From Pogonophryne albipinna (Eukaryota; Chordata; Actinopteri; Perciformes; Artedidraconidae): 64,000 bases of DNA. Of this stretch, positions 12,334 to 27,571 are shown in pieces (the first letter of the stretch is position 1; each line of letters opens with the position of its first letter). The stretch is taken from the NCBI GenBank assembly GCA_028583405.1, contig CM053264.1, positions 8,808,530-8,872,529 on the forward strand. Direction: 5' to 3'. Under the pieces are notes generated by a model. It had not been told where the DNA came from, ran no database searches, and saw only the letters and a program-made list of their open reading frames with translations. The position numbers were made by a program, and so were the translations under genes.

Positions 12334-15300
12334 AATTAAATAAAAAATTGATCCTGGTGGATGTCAACGATATCAAGATGCCACCAATTAATAAAAAATG
12401 TCTGTCTGATTTCAGGTCAGGTGGTAGCTCCTGCCAGTGTAACAGCAGAGGCAGGCCTCCCCCTGCTGCTCGGCTGCTCCGTCACCACGGAGACGGGCGA
12501 CACCGTGCGGCAGGTGCGGTGGCTCGACCGGCACAAGAAGGTCCTGCTGGCGTACGAGCCGAGCGAGCCGGTGCGCGTCAGCCATCAGGAGCCCAACGTG
12601 CAGCTCAACGCCTCGCACAGCAACGGCAGCTACATCACCATCCAGAGGGTGGGGTCCGAGGACGAGGGCTGCTACAGCTGCATCTTCGACGTGTTTCCCA
12701 GGGGCTCGCTGGAGGGGGCCACGTGCGTCAGCGTCACCGGTCAGTCCTGCTTAAACCTCACCAATTCCACCTTTTGTTCCTCTTTCCACAGAGACAAATT
12801 AGGGTTACAAAGGGAGTTTGTTTCACTATATCTCCTATGAGACAGGAAGTGGAGGGCTAATGAACCTGTATATCTACAGGGAAGAAGCCCACCCAGCGAG
12901 ATACTGTACCCTTCCTGTTGTTTCTATTAAATGTGCACACACTGTTTAATTACACCCAGGCTCCTGTCGTTAGACACAAGCCACAGTGCTGTAAAGTTTT
13001 TACTGTATAGCAGAAATAAGTCAACAGACAAATAAACATGTAAGCAACAACACAGACTGAATAATTTGTCACTCAAACATTTCAATAATATAATTTTTTT
13101 TCAATTATTAGTTATATTACAGTTTGTTTAATTGACAGTTAAATGTATACAGGGAACCGAAAACACAAAACAAATTAAATTCTTTATCTTTCATATTGAC
13201 TTGTGTCAGGTAAAGTGAGCCTGCAGGGCAACAGGACGGCTCTGAGCGGCAGGCCGGTCACCCTCTCCTGCGCGTACAGCCTGCCTGAGAAGGTGCACCA
13301 GGTGTTGTGGAGGAAGACGGCGGAGCAGGGCGACACCTCCACCGTGGCGTCCTACACCAATCGCGGCCACCACAACATCGAGGAGCGCTACAGGCGTCGG
13401 TTCAGCCTGAGCCGCACGCTGGACGACACCCAGCTCACCATCCAGGCCGTGAGCACGCAGGACGAGGCCTGCTACACCTGCGAGTTCCACGCCTACCCGG
13501 ACGGCACCAAGAGCGGCTCCGCCTGCCTCTCCGTCTACGGTGAGCGCATGTGTACTATGTGTTTTCTTATTGTAAGTGACACTGAGCCAGAGTTCCTCAA
13601 ATGTGAAAGTGAATGCCAGGTAAATGTTTGGAGTAAGTAGGTTGAGATCCTTTTTATAGAATCTAGGTTACGGGTCTTGACCTACTTTAAGATCCTTTAA
13701 AGCTTAGCATGAGAAAAATAAAGACCCTTTTGAACTTTAAAGCATGGAAACATGTCACAGTAGAGGCACAAAGTACAAATATGAAACCTGAAAATTAGCA
13801 TAATAATGTCCCTTTAATTAAAAGTATGAATACTATGGTCTTAAAATACTCCATTACATGTCCTGATTTCCAAATGTACTGTAAGTACACAAGTATTGGC
13901 ATCAACATATACTTCAAGTACCAAAAGTAAAAGTACTCATTCGGCACAATGGTCCATTTCTGGATAATATAAAGTACACAATCAGCTTAGTATACTTCAA
14001 GTATCAAAAGTACTTGTTATGCACAATGACAGGCTGTGTGTATGTCAGGAAAAGGAAAAGGAAGGAAGCGCCTTTTATAAATAAACCTGGAGGTGAGAGG
14101 TCATTAAACTACTGCTCTGGAGACGGCGCTCTCATCTCTCCTCTTTTTTCCCGCTACTGTTCCAGAGAGGTGTTAAAAGCAGAATTAGAAGTGGTTAGCG
14201 ATGGTTCCAGGAAAGTGAGTTGCTGTTTATCCTCCCTATGTGTGTGTTTGTTTTATGTTGACAGAGGGAGGGGTGTGACTGATGGGAAAGACGTGATTAA
14301 TTTGGGTGAAAGCCGAGGGGATGAGTGGCGCGCTGTTTCCAGACACAAGGCCTCAGTGTGTGTTTCTCCTCGCTCAACGGGCTTTGTCTCCACTGACAGA
14401 CACAAATCACCAGTTAGTGAATAGCTGCTGCTGCGGCCGGTCGGAGGACAACAACTAGTGTCAATGTGGAGGGATAGTGATTGACAGGCGACAGACAATC
14501 CAATATAAGAATATTAACCAGCCACTGATCTGTGTTTCAGTTCTACCCAATCCAGAGGTGAGTCATGTGACCTCGTCCTCGGGGGTCTCTGAGGCCAACT
14601 GCACGGCCCGCTCCCGTCCCCCAGCAGAGATCACCTGGGACATCCCCGGGGAGAATCGAACGCTCGGACCGCCCGTTTCCTCTGCCTACGATCAGGGCGA
14701 CGGCACCACGGTGGTGACGAGCACGCTGCTCCTCCAATCAGCGATCAAGGACCTGTCCGTCACATGCGTGGTGCAACACCCGGGCCTGGAGAAACCTATA
14801 AGAGTGTCCCTGCCTACAGACGGTGAGATGCTAATATTTAAAGCATGTAAACACGTAACAGTAGAGGCACAACATAAAAATATGAACCTGAAGATGAGCT
14901 AGAAAGTAATAGACAGCCCAGGTGAAAATCCACACTATAAATAACTGTATACATATATATTTGTATCTACTATTGAAGTGACAGTAGTTGTGCAGATATT
15001 TCGCTTTTTTGACTTGAGCAGCAAAGCACAAGTGAAAACACCTGTGCAAGTTATGCATCAGAACTGTTGCCAAAGATGGTGGAAACAGTCATATTTCTCA
15101 TTCCTGGGTGCTGAGGTGAAGCAGAAACAGGCCTTTTGTTTTTCTCATGTGTGTATTCTTAGATATTTTAGTCCTGTGTAATTATGGCTGCTCTGATGGA
15201 GTCCAGAGTTGTTATTCTGGGACCACATCACCTCTCGTTTAGTCCAGATGTCTTTTAAACATAAACTATATTTGACTGTAAGTGTGTGTTTGCTGCAGTG

Positions 15301-15588
15301 GGATCGGCCAACGTCGTCCTCCTGTCGATGTGCGGCGTGGCGGCCGTGGTCCTCCTGTGTCTGTGTGTGTGTGTCTGCAAGTGCTTCATGTGCAATGACG
15401 GTGAGTATCTGCACATTTACTTGAATAGAAAGGAGTTGTTCCTTTGATTTTCCAAAGGCATTCTGGGAAATGCAGGGGTGGTTACATCAGAAATACTGTA
15501 ACTCCTGTTCTGAGAGTTTGTGAAGGTGGATGTTTTTGCAGCAGTTCAGGAAAACGTGGGTGAAGAAAGTGAAAGATGGGCAGTTTGA
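11871..15588 (+). CDS. CD200-like protein C with V-V-C Ig architecture
   Basis: Six exons: 11871-11934, 12416-12739, 13210-13539, 14541-14822, 15299-15400, 15542-15588 (1149 nt, 382 aa). Signal peptide (CGPALLCVLLWISLAVS); first V domain (residues 22-129, QVRWLDRH, EDEGCYSCIFDVFP); second V domain (130-239, QVLWRKTAE, DEACYTCEFHAYPDG); C-type domain (240-333, NCTARSRPPAEITW); a Cys-rich membrane segment; and a short acidic tail. Both V domains carry the CD200-type third cysteine (GATC, GSAC). All borders are phase 1, so either V exon could be skipped without a frameshift. CD200 itself has only V-C, so this is an extended paralogue; its function is inferred only from the family. The Ig exons are far richer in GC than those of A and B. 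The terminal exon and stop are the least certain part; its acceptor is a NAGNAG. Confidence 0.78.
12272..12332. repeat. (TA)n microsatellite
   Basis: An uninterrupted AT-dinucleotide run of about 30 units lies in intron 1 of CD200-like C, 85 bp upstream of the first V exon. Confidence 0.95.
13725..13818 (-). repeat. 'AAAGGGGCCCTATT' family repeat, minus strand
   Basis: Read on minus it starts AAAGGGACATTATTATGC and continues with CTCTACTGTGACATG and CATGCTTTAAAGTTCAAAAG. Related copies lie at 10721/11180, 14838-14902, 18585-18960 and 51930-52112. Confidence 0.6.
14838..14902 (-). repeat. 'AAAGGGGCCCTATT' family repeat, short copy
   Basis: On minus it has the family strings CTAGCTCATCTTCAGGTTCAT and CCTCTACTGTTACGTG. 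It lies directly downstream of the C-domain exon of CD200-like C, so the exon is flanked by two copies of the family. Confidence 0.55.
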
Positions 15589-16966
15589 GAAGCAGAAGGC
15601 TGAGTTTAACTTGTTTGTGCTTGCCAAGTTTTAAGAGCCTTAGAGGAGCGAATATTTGGGACATTCAGCTGTTTCAAAAGTAAGTAGTACGGGGGAATAA
15701 TCTCAGATTTTGTTGTAGGTGTGTGTTGGTAAAGTGCGTGAACAACAGCACTGTGAAACCATGAAACACCTCGCTGTAAAGGTCACCTCGCAGAGCCTTT
15801 CCACATAGAGCTGGTGTGCTAGCTCTTCCTTTGAGTCCTGTTAACACCTCTGCCACAGTCCTCTCAGTCAGACAGTGTGCTGCGTGTGGACCGCTGCCCA
15901 TTTCCCCTTTATCAGAAGAGCTGTGCCCACCGCAGAGAGGCAGGGAAACGAAAAGTTATCGCTGCACTGACAGAGACTTTGGCTGACGCCGGTGCTTTTG
16001 CCCGCCAAGCATAAGTCGTAAGGGAAGGAAAACAAAAGTAGGCGGCGGCGATGTGTCGAGGTCATGGCGGTCCCACGGACACTCTCAGATTTGGCAAAGC
16101 ACAATTTAGGCAGAGGTGGAAGAAGTACTCGGAGCCTTTTTTTGAAGGAGCCCTATTATGCATTTTTGTGGCACTAAATACTATGAGGTCCCAACGATGG
16201 ATGACACATGGTTTTAATTCCTACTATATTTGTCACTTCATTGTTTTAAGCCTCAAAAACCAACATCTGACCACATGGGTCACACATAACAAAGGCTGCT
16301 GATTTAAGAGTGTTTCCCACATCTATAATTTATCTTAAATATTGTTTTTTACTGTGATTTATGGCTCTGTGTTGCACCAGAAGTGTCATCTGTGGGATGT
16401 TTTGCAAGGATGGCGGCTGCAAAAATAGATTGTTCTCAGGGAGTGAAGGGCTCCTGTTTCTTTTAGACGTCACTTGAAAGTCTTTCCTCATGTATAACTC
16501 TGTGCAAGCCTGAGCAGAATAACAAGTGGTAGAAGAAAAGACCCTCTTTCTCCTTGAGACTGTGGAGAAGACGTTGGAGGGGAAAGCAGTGACATGAGCC
16601 CAAAGTTGGCAGCGTGCCCAGTTAAAAAAAAAAACACTGGACTGTACACACACACACACACATACACACACACATTCTGCATGTCCCAGGTCATGTCAGG
16701 AGCACATGCTTTTATTGTGATTGGGTTCAGACTGCAGTTTACTGGAAGAAAGCTGTGATGTGTCTGTCCTTATTTGGAGCTGACTTCATTATTTTTAAAA
16801 TAGTTGTTCGACACACCAAGTGGCTTCTATTCATGCACATAGTTTGCTTTTCATTCCCCTGATTTAAAACAAATTAAATGAGCAGAATATGTCCCTTTTT
16901 AAAAATAGGAGTTAATACTGTCTGCATGGCTTGGATGCAGAAACTCAGAGAGATGTTCGGCCTACT
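15589..16966. other. intergenic region, no gene seen
   Basis: No supported exon. A repeat-like stretch starts at about 16140 (GGAGCCCTATTATGC), and a short (CA)n run lies at 16647-16674. Confidence 0.4.
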
Positions 16967-17157
16967 CTAAACCCTATGGCGAGTTGTGATGTCTGCGGGC
17001 ACAAAGAGCTTTTTTATGGTCTCTTCTGGATCAGTGGGTGTCATCCAGCTTTCAATCACGGCTGGGAAGTAAGGCCGAGGTTGCTGTTCCAGTAAAATGT
17101 CTATTTGTGTCTGAGTTTCCATGTTTTCCAGGACTTTAGGGTACGGCGGTGGCACAG
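16967..17157 (-). CDS. orphan terminal-exon candidate, unidentified product
   Basis: On minus, a pyrimidine-rich acceptor (CTCCCTTCTCTTGTAG) ends at 17158 and is followed by 191 nt of open frame, ending with TAG at 16969-16967. After two bases completing a codon, the peptide of about 62 residues starts VPPPYPKVLENMETQTQIDI and ends DITTRHRV. It is rich in Pro and Glu, contains TQTQIDILLEQQ, and does not look like transposon protein or low-complexity read-through. I find no partner exon on minus in the neighbouring kilobases; any upstream exons would lie beyond the duplicated block at 19-23 kb. It may be the last exon of an unrecognised gene, a relic, or chance. Confidence 0.3.
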
Positions 17158-18584
17158 CTACAAGAGAAGGGAGTCAACCTCGTAAAAAGGCAATATTTTC
17201 ATGAAAAACGACTGTTTTCAGTGGCACTTTTTATCTGTAACACCACAGGAAGTACAGGGGAGGGACCATATCCGGCCAAGAGGGCAGACATAAGGATAAC
17301 ACTGATTGTTCCTTAGAGTTTAGACGTGGAAAAACAAGAAAACTGAGCAGCAGGACAAGATGAAAGTACGCCTGCCGCTCACACTACACCTTTTCTGATC
17401 CATTTCCCAGTTTCTCCGTCACACACTTCACTCCTGATCTAATTGGCTTTTTAGGGGCCACATGTGTCGAGTGGGCACCGCTAAATATCTCACATTGCTG
17501 CCGCATGTACGTTGAGACGTTGCAGGCACTTAATCATGTCTGAAGAATTCCTGCAATGTTTCATTATTCTTCTGCATGTGGTCTTTTTGGTTGTGAGTGG
17601 GTGTTTTTCTCTGGGTTTAGACTTGTTGTGTTTATTTCTGCATTCCTGTGTGATTTATGTCAAGTAAACGCAACCCCAGCCCATGACATGAGGACATGTT
17701 TGCCTTGAGACACTCCCATTCTTCACTGGGTGCAAACTGTCTGATTTCCTATTATTTCATACAGATTGTTGCGGGAATGAGTCAGATTTCTCTATGTTAA
17801 CTTCCAGGTCAGCATATAAAAACACATTGAGAAATAGGCAATAAATAGAAGAAATGTCAGTGTTATTTTCCCTCTCCATTCATCTGACTAAGCAAAGAAT
17901 GGCAGTGATGGAGCAGATTATAGGTGGGACTTAAGGAAATCAGGTTTTTCTGTCATTGAGAGACCGGACATTTGGGCTTTCACTGAGCAAGGAATTAACG
18001 GGGCCCCGCCTCCAAAGCTATATCCAGTTATTTGTATACATCCATGGACCTGTGAGGAAGAATGTGTGTTTCTTGAGACAGAGCTGAGCTGTCTCTTTCT
18101 TTCTGTGCAGAGTGATGTGAAGGCAGTCATCTCTCCTGCTGTGATGAAGGTCCAGTGGAGCTCTGAGCCTGACCAGAGCCGAGCCACCAAGTCCTCTTGT
18201 CATTCACTACACAGTAAACACAACTAACACTTCACTATTTCATGATATATTTGACACTTACTGTAGAAATGTGGCCCAGATCATTGAGGAAATCCTTGTG
18301 TCAGGGCATCCTGGGGGGTCGAATGTGTGAGGTCAACTCTAAGCTGTAGAGCTCTTTGATAAGATGTATATTTTTTACATTTTGGATTTATCTGGCTCAA
18401 ATAGAGGTCACTCGGTTCTTTTAAAGTGTTTTTGATTTTGTTGGGCAGATGTTAATATATTCATTTTTTTTTTTAAACAACAGAAATGTTGGCAGCTTTT
18501 TCATTATTCTTTTAAGCTCCTTTAAACATGGTTTAAATTCATTCATAAGTAATGAATGATTATATAAGTAATAACGGGCTTTTA
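17158..18584. other. intergenic region, no gene seen
   Basis: No exon with both a usable frame and splice signals was found on either strand. Confidence 0.4.
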
Positions 18585-18960
18585 AAGGGGACATTTAATG
18601 CTGATATTCAGGTTTATGTCTATGTATTGGGCTTCTCCTAGAACATGTTACATGCTTAAATGTTCAGAAACGACTTTATTTTTCTTATACTGTCTGTTTG
18701 AATTTACCTGTATTCACTCTCAGTCTGAAACACTCCGTTTGTACCTGTCTCTTTAAGTCCCCGCCCCCCAAAAAGCCTGCTCTTATTGGCTTAAATGGCT
18801 CCAAGTACCGTAATGTATGTAAACAAGCACTGAGAAAGTGGCTTGTTAACTACTGCTTGATTGTTGACCACCAAAATGGCCACCACAGGGGGCTACGTCA
18901 CCGTGAAACCCTTTATTTAGTGGTTGCCAAAATGAGAAAATATATTTTGAAAACTGGAAA
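18585..18960 (+). repeat. 'AAAGGGGCCCTATT' family repeat, long diverged copy
   Basis: It starts TTTAAAGGGGACATTTAATG and continues with ATTCAGGTTTATG and TTCAGAAACGACTTTATTTTTC. This is the longest version of the family in the window. The right border is uncertain. Confidence 0.5.
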
Positions 18961-19053
18961 AACAAATGAAAGGTTTGTTATTTAAAGCTGCTGTGTTTCT
19001 CGTGATGGTGAAGGGTGGTCACCTATCACCTTCAGGCCCTAACACTCAAAAGA

Positions 19054-23299
<4,246 letters not shown>

Positions 23300-24084
23300 T
23301 GCAGCAAAGTACGTGAGATTTGTAGCACTTTCAAAACCACAGAGTAGCACGTCCCACAGGCCACGCTCCTCCATGTGCTTCATTCGCAGCCTTTCAATAA
23401 ATCTGTTTTTATCATGTTTTTAGTTATTTAACCAGCTGGTACTTTCCCTTGACACAGATTGTATTCATGATAAAAGCTTAAAAAACATTATCAGACAATC
23501 AGTGTGGTTACAGCTTTGTTGCCACAAAATGTTCACTGGAATCAATATGTAGTTTATGTTATTATATAAATATTGTGTCTTGGTGTCGAGCTTATTGGAG
23601 GTACATTTTATAAACTTAAATGAGGCATTTAAAAAATTGTTATTTTAATTGTCTTTAGTTATTGCGAGCTTTGCTCCTGTGGAGACCAAGTTGAGCAATC
23701 TGTGATATTGAGTGGCAGTGGTCACCACACATATCTTATGTATATTATTGTCTTTAAAAGGTTTTTATTGTTGTAGAAATGAAATGATTTATTACTCTCA
23801 GAATTATTCTTCACACGAGGGGCCTGTGGTAATTTCAGGTTCAGTTTTTATTGACACTAGCTGGTTTCAGTCTGAAGTGAAAGGTGCCATTTCCTGGATT
23901 CAAGTGGATCTTTGCTTGAGGTAAAATCAAAACAACACAATGGTTTGTGCTCCAAACATACATGTACTTAAACACCTGTTTGTTAGCGGTGAGTAATACT
24001 GAATAATGGCATTGGAATACATTCAATAAAATGCTAACAATGCTAACACAATTAGCACCAACATTCAACAAATGACATACTTGT

Positions 24085-24253
24085 TGGACGCTTTTATCCA
24101 AAGCGACATACATACTCAATACTGTGGACAATCCCCGCAGGAGCAATTCGGGGTGAAGTGTCTCAGGGACACAACGACATGCTGACTGCAGTGGGGATTG
24201 AACCTGTGCACCCCTGATCCCAACACCAAGGTTTATCCACTGCGCCACACGCC
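24085..24253 (-). mobile_element. tRNA-derived SINE, V-SINE-like
   Basis: On minus the element starts GGCGTGTGGCGCAGTGG. An A-box-like TGGCGCAGTGGA (24247-24236) and a B-box-like GGTTCAATCC (24204-24195) sit at tRNA spacing. A core with TGTGTCCCTGAGACACTTCA and the tail GTCGCTTTGGATAAAAGCG follow; both are strings I know from fish V-SINEs. It is a retroposon, not a tRNA gene: the 3' half of the tRNA fold is replaced by the core. Confidence 0.7.
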
Positions 24254-24521
24254 AAATAATTATGTTTGGTGTGCAAAAACTTGCAGTTAATGATTTCATG
24301 GTTTTTTTCTTCTTAATCTTCTTTTAATAGGAATGTTTAAGCTAACTTTCACCGTCGTTTTTAAACTAAACAAGTAGCTTACAGAAAGCTATAGCCTTCA
24401 CCGATGTTTGTGTTTATGACGTTTGGTTTCAATTCTGCTTCCTGTTTGTCCATCAACAGACTTTCTACTACCAAAAGCACAACTGATACTGTAGGCAAGA
24501 AGAAAGACTACTTGAACAGAG

Positions 24522-24523
<2 letters not shown>

Positions 24524-24577
<54 letters not shown>

Positions 24578-24580
24578 TAT
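24524..24580. repeat. (CA)n microsatellite
   Basis: Short CA run of roughly 27 units starting after GAGGTACA, with one CGCA interruption at its end. No gene is associated with it. Confidence 0.95.
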
Positions 24581-25143
24581 CTAGACAAATGGGACATTTC
24601 ACTGTTCCTGTGTACAGCTTAAAGGCAACATCAACGCTATATATATTCATTTATGAAAGGAAACAGATCATTATGAAGAAATGTAATTTATGTTGTCAAT
24701 GTATACATTTTAAGTCAACGAAAAGCAAAGTAATTATTTCCAAATTATTTACCATAACAATACAAAATATAATAATAAAGCCAAGCAATGGTTAACGCAA
24801 ATCAGTAAAACTGTGAATAAATCAGATGTAAGTTACAAATACTTGAAGTGAATTGGTTTTTCAGGTGGTTTTAAAGCACAGTATACTTCAAGAGATTCAA
24901 AGGTTTATTGACATAACACACAACTACGGTGTAATTATGTTAAGTATGAACACTTAGATGGCATTTTCCTCAACAGTGCAATTTACAAGACATAACAAAT
25001 TAAGTATATAAAAAACAACAACAATGAAGGTCATTTGCATTTTTTGTAGGATATTTTTGTCCACAAGGGTCTTTGAGATGGAGGCACAGATTAAATTATT
25101 CTTGGTGAGGGCTGGAGGCTGCCGTGTGCTATGGGTTTCTCGG

Positions 25144-25249
<106 letters not shown>

Positions 25250-25469
25250 TGTCCCTTCTGTGTTATTACAGCTGGATTTACACGATGCGAAAAGCACAAA
25301 ATAAAGGCAACATCTATATTCAATATATATTTTATTTTTGACAGTAAACACATCACTATGAAGAAAGAAATAATATATTGTTAACAGTAAAACAAATAAA
25401 AATGTCAAGGCCATGAAAACACAATTACAAGTTACAGATTTGATTGTTTTAAATGCACACACATTGGGA

Positions 25470-27062
25470 CTACTGGTCGTTATCATAGATGTGAGTGGCA
25501 TGCAAGGCATCATGGGAGTTCTGAGGGCTCGGATGTGTTGTGTCCTCGGATGCTCCTTCACAATCAGATTACATCATAAGAAATGAGTTACTGTTTGCCA
25601 CATCATTATGTTGATATGTACTGTATTAAAAAAAAAAATCATGTTTTGTGGCATTTTTTAATATATATTTTTTTACTGTATGATTCTTACCATGACACCC
25701 GCAACATGACGTGAAGCAAATCATTAGCATTATGGATAAAAACACCACGGCCCCAAGAATACGGATTATGGAATACCAAGATATCAATTCTTGCTTCTCT
25801 GCAAGATAAAAAAGGATTTCAAATGAATAGTTGTTAAAGACAATGATTGTTTTGTCCCATGTAATGCATGTAAATTAGCCTTTTCAGAATAGGAGAGAGT
25901 GAATAAAGTTTTCGTACCCGGCTTTGCAGGCTCCATTACGTCACCTGAAAAGCATTCACATTGTTTACTTTCCACAACAAAGGTGACTTTACATCTTCAA
26001 TATGATTATTATAGGAAATAGTAAAGGCCTGCAACAACACATTATGTATCAGCAAGGCATTTTCTAATAATCTAACACAAAATAAATACATTTGTACTTC
26101 ATTATGTACCAAATAGACCTGCGTTTTGTAATAAACCCCCAGAATGCAATATAAAATACATTCCCCTACGTTTTGTTGTTTGCAGGGTTAGTGATGCATG
26201 CAATATGTGAATGTCTTTATCTGTTCATGTGTTTTATAAGGCTATGAACACAATGACCCTTAATGTAGTCATTAGATCTGAATTAGCAATAACTAAATAA
26301 TTAGATCACAGATAACCTATTTGTTTTTTTCTCACGCTGCAGCTGCAGACCTCTAACTGTAAAATCAGGTCAGCGACTCAGACGTGATGTTTTTGTGGTC
26401 ATCGCACTTTTTTTTTTACCTTGAGATGTGTGCTACTTTTAACCTTCCACGTTAGATATGTTTAAGTTAACATTACTGACTGTCAGAGATTGTAGCCATG
26501 GCTCAGATTGGGACTGCAAATCCCCAAAAAGAGGGGCATTTTCTTTTTGGAAAGTGCCATTCAATGTGGCCTAAATTCAAAGCGAATGTCTTTGATACTA
26601 TAGTGATATTACAGTACATCATTACATTGCTGCTCTGCCTTTTTTCAGGAGGAGGAATATAATGCCGAAACACATTTTAAGTCATTTCTAGTGCCTGATA
26701 TCTTTGTATTAGAAGAATGACTAATATGTTCCATCAACCTCTACCTCCACTCACACAATCTATAATGGTTCTGCACGGATAGAACTTAAATTACTGCAAT
26801 ACAGATCCAATGTCTATATTGTATTACAGTTTGACAGCCATTCATTGGTCTCCACTCAAATGGACGCTCGTGTATTTTACCCTTCCTTCTCGAATTATAA
26901 CCTCATTCACATTCTATGCTGTTTCTTTTTCTGTAGGTTGTTAACGCTGCCCTTTTGAGTATTTAGCTGTAGATTGAATAACAAAAACTTACCATTCTGA
27001 GTGAAGAGGGGCTCTACTAGTAAGGATGCAACAAGGACGGTCAGGCAGTAGTGAGGTCTCAT
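25470..27062 (-). CDS. short BTLA-like membrane protein lacking an Ig domain
   Basis: Four minus-strand exons: 27062-26993, 25944-25918, 25798-25691, 25555-25470 (291 nt, 96 aa). Signal peptide (MRPHYCLTVLVASLLVEPLF), a 9-residue linker, a membrane segment (SIIRILGAVVFLSIMLMICF) followed by cysteines, and a tail ending THIYDNDQ. The signal exon resembles that of BTLA next door, and IYDND matches the tyrosine motif in the mammalian BTLA tail known as a Grb2-binding site. All junctions join in phase 1 and the frame is open. No Ig exon is seen in the 1048-bp first intron, and the tail lacks the two inhibitory motifs of BTLA. It is best read as a BTLA duplicate that lost its Ig and ITIM exons. 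It may be a working small protein, a decoy-like adaptor or a decaying gene. The last acceptor has a weak pyrimidine tract. Confidence 0.55.
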
Positions 27063-27571
27063 GGTGGAAACGCTTCAACAAGCTGCTGTACACATCTTTA
27101 AGAGTACTATCACAGCAGCAACTGTCAATGACCTTGTTTAATTGACTTCCTGCTTTCAATCACCTAGATCGTCCCACCTACCCAACATACACACCACAGT
27201 ACCCCAGAGGAAATGTAATGAGCACACACACTCAGAAGCTTGTTGTCAGCAGTGATCGCATATGTTCTTAATTCAAATCAGACAGTTATAGATACACATT
27301 TGATTGCACAAAATAGGATAATAATTACATTCTCAAGTTCCTAAAGAAAGATTGTACAACACAAAATTACAGGAGGTCAATCGTCATTCATATAGCCATG
27401 AAATGGGTCATATGGTACAGTTTGTAAACTCATGAAACTGTTATCAGATGTGATGCAAATCGACGGCAGTGTACATTCAAGTGTTGGATGTGCAACGTCA
27501 CAAAACATTCAAAGACCCCGAGCAAATCCATGTCAGGAGAAGACTAAGGATTCTGTGAAAATACTTTTAGT

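Noticed and set aside
14014..14424. 136-codon plus-strand frame in an intron of CD200-like C
   Set aside because: It has no domain, no coding-like composition and no splice logic, and lies between two exons already joined in phase.
24085..24253. Possible tRNA gene on minus
   Set aside because: A and B boxes are present, but the sequence after the B box is a SINE core instead of a closing acceptor stem.
23841..24299. 152-codon minus-strand frame
   Set aside because: It runs through the SINE and its flanks; read-through of a repeat.
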